Below are positions 59,083 to 64,000 of a stretch of 64,000 nucleotides of DNA, piece by piece. Source of the DNA: Spelaeicoccus albus. GTDB taxonomy: Bacteria; Actinomycetota; Actinomycetes; Actinomycetales; Brevibacteriaceae. The position numbers and the translations under genes were made by a program. Position 1 is the first letter of the stretch. Every line of letters starts with the position of its first letter. The stretch covers positions 3,854,518 through 3,918,517 of the forward strand of contig NZ_JACBZP010000001.1 of the NCBI RefSeq assembly GCF_013409065.1, given 5' to 3'. Below the pieces are notes generated by a model. The model saw only the letters and a list, made by a program, of their open reading frames with translations. It was not told where the DNA came from and made no database searches.

Positions 59083-59139
59083 GGGCGGTTTGTCACCCGC
59101 GAGGCGGCAAATTCGACACCGTGGGCAACCAACTACCCC
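59083..59139. repeat. 57-bp element copy C (3 x 19 bp, diverged)
   Basis: Three consecutive 19-nt units. The first, GGGCGGTTTGTCACCCGCG, matches the units at 60360; the second is diverged; the third ends AACTACCCC like the closing unit of the other copies. It lies upstream of the AbiEi-like gene. The remainder of 58961-59295 holds the pfkA promoter region and the promoter-like motif of the next gene. Confidence 0.6.
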
Positions 59140-59235
59140 GCGTGCTGCCGTGTCCGTTCCGTTTGCCCGCAGACCGGGCAGATTGACCGCCGGCGGCATT
59201 GATGCTCTCGTCCACAGCCGCCTGGCGGATCCGAG

Positions 59236-59295
59236 TTATGCACAGATTTCAGTTCGGCGGTGGTCGAGCGGCGTCCGACAGGTCATTGTTGGCCC
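59236..59295 (+). promoter_or_regulatory. candidate leaderless promoter with TTATGCACA motif
   Basis: TTATGCACA (59236-59244) begins exactly 60 nt before the ATG at 59296. A -10-like CATTGT (59284-59289) ends 6 nt before it, and no ribosome site is seen. The arrangement is the same as at 466-525. Confidence 0.4.
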
Positions 59296-60309
59296 ATGGA
59301 ACTTCCGGCAGACGTCAACCACTTTGCACTGACGAACAATGGGGTGGTCACGGGCCATCAGCTCGAGTCGTTCGGGCTCGGCCGGGAACGACAAGCACAG
59401 CTTGCCGCGGCCGGCGTTTTGCACCGACTGATCCGGGGTGTCTACACTCCTCGCGCGATTTGGGATGACGCCTGCGCACGGCGAAACGGTTCGACGTTGC
59501 TGAAGATTCGCGCGGTTTCCGCCCACAAACTCGGGTCGCCGCATCCCGCCGGCGCGATCAGCCATTTCTCGGCGGCCCTCGCGTGGGACCTGCCTCTCCT
59601 TCGAACCCGCAGCGACGTGCATATCGTCCGGCCCAGTTGCCGTGGCGGGCGTTCATCGGACGGAATCGTGAGCCATCATTCCGATCTTGACGAGGGCGCC
59701 GTCGAACTCGAACACGGCGTGGTCGCGACACGGCTGGACCGGACCGTGGCCGACGCCTGCGCATCGACAACTTTCACCGAGGCAGTAGTCATCGCCGATG
59801 CTGCTCTGGCACGACTAGTCGGCAATACCCGATTGCAGCCGCACGCCGTGGACCTCGCACAAGAGCCGATACGCGGCCGCCTTCTCGCCCTCGTCGACAA
59901 GCGTCGCCCGCGCGGCGCCGCCACCGCCCGGAAGGCAATTGAATTCGCTGACTGCCGCACGGAGTCTCCGGCCGAGTCCAGGGCCCGGATAATCTTCTCC
60001 GGGATGCCGTTGCCCCCACCGATTCCCCAGCTGGAAGTCCGAACCGATCGTGCACGACGCTACCCGGACTTCGCGTTCGCCCAACTCGGAGTGCTCGTGG
60101 AGGTTGACGGATTCGTAAAAGTCCGCGATCCATTGACAAAGGATGCGGCCCGTGCCGTGGAAAACGAACGCCTGCGCCATATCGAACTTCAGGAAGCCGG
60201 CTGGGAAATCGTTCGCCTCTCCTGGGCCGATCTCGCCAATCCGCAAATCGTGCTGACAAGGGTTCTCAAAGCCGCCGCACGGGCAAAGCGTCGGGGAATC
60301 CTGGTCTGA
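59296..60309 (+). CDS. AbiEi-like N-terminal domain + DUF559/Vsr-like endonuclease fold
   Basis: 337 residues from ATG 59296. Residues about 8-65 look like the winged-helix of type IV toxin-antitoxin AbiEi antitoxins (VVTGHQLESFGLGRERQAQL, then LHRLIRGVYTP). Residues about 225-315 look like the DUF559/Vsr PD-(D/E)XK fold: E227 in PAESRAR, D258 in YPDFAF, E269 and D271 in VEVDG, then LQEAGWEIVRLSWADL. The acidic residues are kept, so nuclease activity is possible. No AbiEii toxin gene adjoins it. Proteins of this plan are common in Micrococcales; their function is unproven. It is bracketed by 57-bp elements at 59083 and 60360. Confidence 0.78.
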   Translation: MELPADVNHFALTNNGVVTGHQLESFGLGRERQAQLAAAGVLHRLIRGVYTPRAIWDDACARRNGSTLLKIRAVSAHKLGSPHPAGAISHFSAALAWDLPLLRTRSDVHIVRPSCRGGRSSDGIVSHHSDLDEGAVELEHGVVATRLDRTVADACASTTFTEAVVIADAALARLVGNTRLQPHAVDLAQEPIRGRLLALVDKRRPRGAATARKAIEFADCRTESPAESRARIIFSGMPLPPPIPQLEVRTDRARRYPDFAFAQLGVLVEVDGFVKVRDPLTKDAARAVENERLRHIELQEAGWEIVRLSWADLANPQIVLTRVLKAAARAKRRGILV

Positions 60310-60359
60310 TACACCGACCCGATCGCGGCGCGTCGGGCGGAATCCGGCCGCCAACCGCG

Positions 60360-60433
60360 GGGTGGCTTGTCATCCACGGGGTGGCTTGTCATCCACGGGG
60401 TGATAACTACTACCCCACAACGGGCAAACAACC
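60360..60433. repeat. 57-bp element copy A (3 x 19 bp) plus 17-nt tail
   Basis: Two identical 19-nt units GGGTGGCTTGTCATCCACG (60360-60378, 60379-60397) are followed by GGGTGATAACTACTACCCC (60398-60416) and the tail ACAACGGGCAAACAACC (60417-60433). It lies 50 nt from the stop codons of both flanking convergent genes. Confidence 0.9.
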
Positions 60434-60482
60434 CCGCGCCGACCCCTCTGCCGGTACCCGCAGCGGACCGACGAACTATCGA

Positions 60483-61226
60483 CTATTGTGCAACGAGCTC
60501 AATTTCGAACCCGGCAGAATTTTCCCAATAGGCAGCGTACGTCCGTGGGCCGCCGGCGTGTGGGTATTTCTCGGCGAACAACGGTGCCCAGCCGTGCAGC
60601 GGTGCGGCCTCGTTCAGTTTGTCGAGGCGTTCCCGGCTACTCACGCCGAAAGCGAGATGGTTCAGCCCCGGCCGCATCCGATCGTGGGGTTGTCGTGCGA
60701 TGTCCGGCGACGTTTCCAAAACTATGTAGGTGCCACCCAAGCGGTAGCTCACGCCGTTCGTCCATTCGGCATCGACGGAGTATCCCAGCTCATTCAGCAC
60801 CCAGGCCCAAGGGGCGCCATCGCGTTCGAAGTCCTCGAGCCACAACTCGACGTGATGCAGCTTCCCTTCCACCGGCGCCTGCCGCAGCACGTCGCGCCGG
60901 AGCCGCAGCCCGGCTTCCACGACCGGAAGATGCGGCACGGAATCCAGCTCATCCAACGACACCCAACGCGGCAAGCACTCCACGCCGTCAATGACCTCGG
61001 CACGAAGTTCACCTGCCGCGGCCTCGACCTCGAACATCAAACGAAGCGAATGTTTGACGGCTCCGCCGACATCGCGGGCGAACGTATCGGTGCCGAGCAG
61101 TCTGCCTGGTCGTATCGTCAATCCGGTCTCTTCAAAAAATTCTCGGACGACGGCATCTTCGGGTGCTTCGCCCGGCTCGATTCCCCCACCCGGGAGTGCC
61201 AATTCATCGGCGACGGTCGCGGCCAT
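60483..61226 (-). CDS. NUDIX hydrolase-VOC domain fusion, probably 5'-truncated
   Basis: 247 residues. The NUDIX box is complete: GGGIEPGEAPEDAVVREF with EETGL (G-x5-E-x7-REFxEExGL), residues 13-35. But only about 10 residues precede it, where family members have 30-45 forming the first strands, so the N-terminus seems lost. Residues about 120-247 form a vicinal-oxygen-chelate (glyoxalase-like) domain: LHHVELWLEDFE, NHLAFGVSSRE and ENSAGFEIELVA. The ATG lies at the edge of repeat copy B. The protein could be a remnant or could have been restarted by the repeat. The substrate is unknown. Confidence 0.7.
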   Translation of the reverse strand: MAATVADELALPGGGIEPGEAPEDAVVREFFEETGLTIRPGRLLGTDTFARDVGGAVKHSLRLMFEVEAAAGELRAEVIDGVECLPRWVSLDELDSVPHLPVVEAGLRLRRDVLRQAPVEGKLHHVELWLEDFERDGAPWAWVLNELGYSVDAEWTNGVSYRLGGTYIVLETSPDIARQPHDRMRPGLNHLAFGVSSRERLDKLNEAAPLHGWAPLFAEKYPHAGGPRTYAAYWENSAGFEIELVAQ

Positions 61227-61286
61227 CCGTGGGGTGACTTGTCATTCGCGGGGTGATAACTAGTACCCCATAACGGACAAACAACC
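61224..61286. repeat. 57-bp element copy B, joined to the NUDIX start codon
   Basis: One unit GGGTGACTTGTCATTCGCG (61232-61250), the closing unit GGGTGATAACTAGTACCCC (61251-61269) and the 17-nt tail (61270-61286, two changes from copy A). The CATCCGTG at 61224-61231 matches the end of a further unit, and its CAT is the ATG of the NUDIX gene on the minus strand. Confidence 0.85.
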
Positions 61287-61305
61287 TCGCGAGACGGCCG
61301 GCAAC

Positions 61306-61349
61306 GACGAGTGGCCCCGGCACGTTGACACGTGCCGGGGCCACTCGTC
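61306..61349 (-). terminator. rpoC terminator hairpin
   Basis: A perfect 19-bp stem (61306-61324 with 61331-61349) and a 6-nt loop, 12 nt after the rpoC stop. No U-tract, as with other hairpins in this window. Confidence 0.8.
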
Positions 61350-61361
61350 ACTGCCGGGGCG

Positions 61362-64000
61362 TTAGCGGTAATCGCCCAGGTCGTAGTCCTCCAACGGGAT
61401 GGCTGCGCCGGCGTCGACGCTTCCACCCAGTGTCGGGTAGCCGAAATCGGCGTACGACGACGAGTTGAACAGTTCGGCCTTCGCCTCTTCGGTCGGTTCG
61501 ATCTCGATATCGCGGTACCGCGGAAGTCCGGTACCGGCCGGGATGAGCTTGCCGAGGATGACGTTCTCCTTCAGGCCGAGCAACGGATCGGACTTGCCTT
61601 CCATTGCCGCCTCGGTGAGAACGCGGGTCGTCTCCTGGAAGGAGGCGGCCGACAGCCACGATTCAGTGGCCAGCGAGGCCTTCGTGATGCCCATCAGCTC
61701 GTCACGACCGGAGGCGGGCTGGCCGCCCTCGGCGAGAACGCGACGGTTCTCCGACTCGTACCGCGGACGTTCGGCCAGCTCGCCCGGCAACAGGTTCGTG
61801 TCGCCCGACTCGATGACCGTCACGCGCCGCAGCATCTGCCGCACGATGACCTCGATGTGCTTGTCGTGAATGCCGACGCCCTGGCTCCGGTACACGTTCT
61901 GCACCTCGTCCACCAGGAACTTCTGCACGGCACGACGGCTCAGGATGCGTAGCACCTGCTTCGGATCCGCAGCGCCCTGCACCAGCTTTTCGCCGGCATC
62001 GACGTGGTCGCCGTCGGACACCAAGAGCCGAGCACGCCGGCCGACCGGGTGCGGAATTTCTTCCGATCCGTCGTCCGGAGTGACGATGACCTGGCGCGTC
62101 TTGCCGGAATCGTCGATGGTGACGCGGCCGGCCGACTCCGAGATGGGCGAAACACCCTTCGGAGTGCGGGCTTCGAACAGCTCGGTGACGCGCGGCAGGC
62201 CCTGCGTGATGTCGCCGCCGTCCGCAGCAACACCGCCGGTGTGGAACGTACGCATGGTCAGCTGGGTTCCGGGCTCGCCGATCGACTGTGCCGCAACCGT
62301 ACCGATGGCCTCGCCGATGTCGACGAGTTTGCCGGTGGCCAGCGAGCGGCCGTAGCACAGCGCGCAGGTCCCGACCTTTGACGCGCACGTCAGCACCGAG
62401 CGAACCTTGACGGTCTTCACGCCGAGCGAGATCAGCTTGTCGATCAGCACATCGCCGACGTCGTCGCCCGGGGTCGCGACGAGTTCGCCGTTCACCTCGA
62501 TGTCCGCGGCCAACGTACGGCCGTACACGCTCGACTCGACGTTCTCGTCGCGCAACAGCTTCCCGTCGATCCCCTCTTCGGCGATCGGCAGTTCCAGTCC
62601 GCGTGCCGTTCCGCAGTCGTGCTCGCGCACGATCACGTCCTGGCTGACGTCCACCAAGCGACGCGTCAGGTAACCGGAGTCGGCCGTACGCAACGCGGTG
62701 TCGGCCAGTCCCTTACGGGCACCGTGGCTGGCAATGAAGTACTCGAGCACGCTCAAGCCTTCACGGTAGTTCGACTTGATCGGGCGGGGAATGATCTCGC
62801 CCTTCGGGTTCGTCACGAGACCGCGCATGCCGGCCAGCTGACGGACCTGCATCCAGTTACCGGAGGCGCCCGAGTTGACGAGGCGCATCACCGAGTTGTC
62901 CTCGTCGAAGTTGCCTTCCATCCGGTCGGCGACCTCTTCGGTGGCGGCGGTCCACAGTTTGACCAGCGATTCACGCCGCTCTTCATCGAGGATGAAGCCG
63001 TTTTCGAAGTCCGACTGGATTTTCGTGGCCTTCGCCTCGTACTCGGCGAGAATCTCCGGCTTGGACGCCGGCGACACGACATCCGACATGGCGACCGTGA
63101 CACCCGAGCGGGTGGCCCAGTGGAAACCGGCGGCCTTGAAGTTGTCCAGCGCCTGGGCAACGTCGACCTTCGGATACCGTTCGGCCAGGTCGTTGACGAT
63201 GCTGGACAGCCGCTTCTTGTCGGCGGTCGCTTCCACGTACGGGTAGTCCTCGGGCAGCGTCTCGTTGAAGATGGCCCGGCCCAAGGTGGTGTCCACCGTG
63301 ACCGGCGCGCCTTCTTCGAAACCCTCGGGAGCTTCCCAGCCCGCGGGCGGCACGAAGCCGTCAACGCGGATCTTCACCCGGGAGCCGAGTTCGATATCGC
63401 CGCGGTCGAACGCCATGATGGCCTCCGCCATGGACGAGAACGCCGAGCCTTCGCCTTCCGCGCCATCCTTTGCGCTCGTCAGGTGGTACAGGCCGATGAT
63501 CATGTCCTGGCTGGGCATGGTGACCGGACGGCCGTCCGACGGCTTGAGGATGTTGTTGCTCGAGAGCATCAGCACGCGCGCCTCGGCCTGAGCCTCGGTC
63601 GACAGCGGCAGGTGCACGGCCATCTGGTCACCGTCGAAGTCGGCGTTGAACGCCGAGCACACGAGCGGGTGAATTTGAATGGCCTTGCCTTCAACGAGTT
63701 GCGGTTCGAAGGCCTGGATGCCGAGACGGTGCAGCGTCGGCGCACGGTTGAGCAGCACGGGGTGTTCGGTGATGACCTCTTCGAGGACGTCCCACACCGG
63801 TCCGCGCTGACGTTCGACCATCCGCTTGGCGCTCTTGATGTTCTGCGCGTGGTTCAAATCCACGAGACGCTTCATCACGAACGGCTTGAACAGCTCCAGC
63901 GCCATGGCCTTCGGCAGGCCGCACTGGTGCAGTTTCAGCTGCGGGCCGACAACGATGACGCTACGGCCCGAGTAGTCGACGCGCTTGCCGAGCAGGTTCT
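61362..64000 (-). CDS. rpoC: RNA polymerase beta' subunit, 5' part outside window
   Basis: The frame stays open to the right edge and reads [19 protein letters not shown] there, so about 880 C-terminal residues are seen. The catalytic [16 protein letters not shown] with the three Mg-binding Asp is present. Bridge-helix/trigger-loop sequence ([19 protein letters not shown], then [16 protein letters not shown]) and the second zinc cluster ([15 protein letters not shown]) follow. The protein ends normally before a hairpin. rpoB should lie beyond the window. Confidence 0.98.
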   Translation of the reverse strand, partial: NLLGKRVDYSGRSVIVVGPQLKLHQCGLPKAMALELFKPFVMKRLVDLNHAQNIKSAKRMVERQRGPVWDVLEEVITEHPVLLNRAPTLHRLGIQAFEPQLVEGKAIQIHPLVCSAFNADFDGDQMAVHLPLSTEAQAEARVLMLSSNNILKPSDGRPVTMPSQDMIIGLYHLTSAKDGAEGEGSAFSSMAEAIMAFDRGDIELGSRVKIRVDGFVPPAGWEAPEGFEEGAPVTVDTTLGRAIFNETLPEDYPYVEATADKKRLSSIVNDLAERYPKVDVAQALDNFKAAGFHWATRSGVTVAMSDVVSPASKPEILAEYEAKATKIQSDFENGFILDEERRESLVKLWTAATEEVADRMEGNFDEDNSVMRLVNSGASGNWMQVRQLAGMRGLVTNPKGEIIPRPIKSNYREGLSVLEYFIASHGARKGLADTALRTADSGYLTRRLVDVSQDVIVREHDCGTARGLELPIAEEGIDGKLLRDENVESSVYGRTLAADIEVNGELVATPGDDVGDVLIDKLISLGVKTVKVRSVLTCASKVGTCALCYGRSLATGKLVDIGEAIGTVAAQSIGEPGTQLTMRTFHTGGVAADGGDITQGLPRVTELFEARTPKGVSPISESAGRVTIDDSGKTRQVIVTPDDGSEEIPHPVGRRARLLVSDGDHVDAGEKLVQGAADPKQVLRILSRRAVQKFLVDEVQNVYRSQGVGIHDKHIEVIVRQMLRRVTVIESGDTNLLPGELAERPRYESENRRVLAEGGQPASGRDELMGITKASLATESWLSAASFQETTRVLTEAAMEGKSDPLLGLKENVILGKLIPAGTGLPRYRDIEIEPTEEAKAELFNSSSYADFGYPTLGGSVDAGAAIPLEDYDLGDYR

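Noticed and set aside
60360-61286. Insertion sequence or transposon
   Set aside because: The repeats are direct, not inverted; no transposase is encoded and no target-site duplication is evident.

Overview
The window is a high-GC chromosomal segment from an actinomycete (Actinomycetota). A Micrococcales or Brevibacteriaceae-like organism is my best guess. The reasons are very GC-rich third positions, many GTG starts with GTGA/ATGA overlaps, several genes that look leaderless (a -10-like hexamer 6-7 nt before the ATG), an S10-spc-alpha cluster with long charged tails on L17, S3 and S5, and a PucR regulator. No rRNA, tRNA, insertion sequence, phage or CRISPR array is visible.

Layout. 1-4.6 kb: the end of a Tad-pilus-type gene and a large FHA/FtsK-SpoIIIE (EssC/EccC-like) ATPase. 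4.6-6.1 kb: an SDR oxidoreductase and a small membrane protein, convergent, with a perfect 156-bp tandem duplication over both 3' ends. 6.1-14.3 kb: a minus-strand nucleoside uptake and salvage operon (BMP lipoprotein, double ABC ATPase, two permeases, cytidine deaminase, thymidine phosphorylase, adenosine deaminase). 14.5-17.1 kb: an M20 amidohydrolase and mannose-1-phosphate guanylyltransferase. 17.4-20.8 kb: sdhCDAB. 21-28.8 kb: DUF1697, pgi, a PucR regulator, YihY, a 2H phosphoesterase, a PfkB kinase, exonuclease III and a GNAT. 28.9-31 kb: a one-carbon locus with divergent folD and purU; folD is preceded by a convincing ZTP (pfl) riboswitch and a 36-codon leader ORF. 31-54 kb: the minus-strand str-S10-spc-alpha supercluster from rpsL to rplQ, with candidate promoters before rpsL, rpsJ, rplN and infA, and with an MFS gene between map and infA. 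54-61.3 kb: an accessory block between the str operon and rpoC (two-gene glycosyltransferase operon, pfkA, an AbiEi/DUF559-type protein, a NUDIX-VOC fusion). 61.4-64 kb: the 3' part of rpoC.

How it works together. Most of the window is growth machinery: transcription (rpoA, rpoC), translation (ribosomal proteins, EF-Tu, EF-G, IF-1), secretion (secY), protein maturation (map), nucleotide supply (adk, folD, purU, nucleoside salvage) and central carbon flow (pgi, pfkA, sdh).

The least explained features lie between genes. (1) A modular REP-like palindrome occurs at three loci (15.8, 28.9 and 49.5 kb). (2) A 57-bp element built of three 19-bp units occurs three times within 2.2 kb and brackets the AbiEi-like and NUDIX-VOC genes; one copy appears to supply the start codon of the NUDIX gene. 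(3) The same TTATSCACA motif lies exactly 60 nt before the ATG of both the EssC-like ATPase and the AbiEi-like gene. (4) A perfect 21-nt palindrome sits in the pfkA promoter region.
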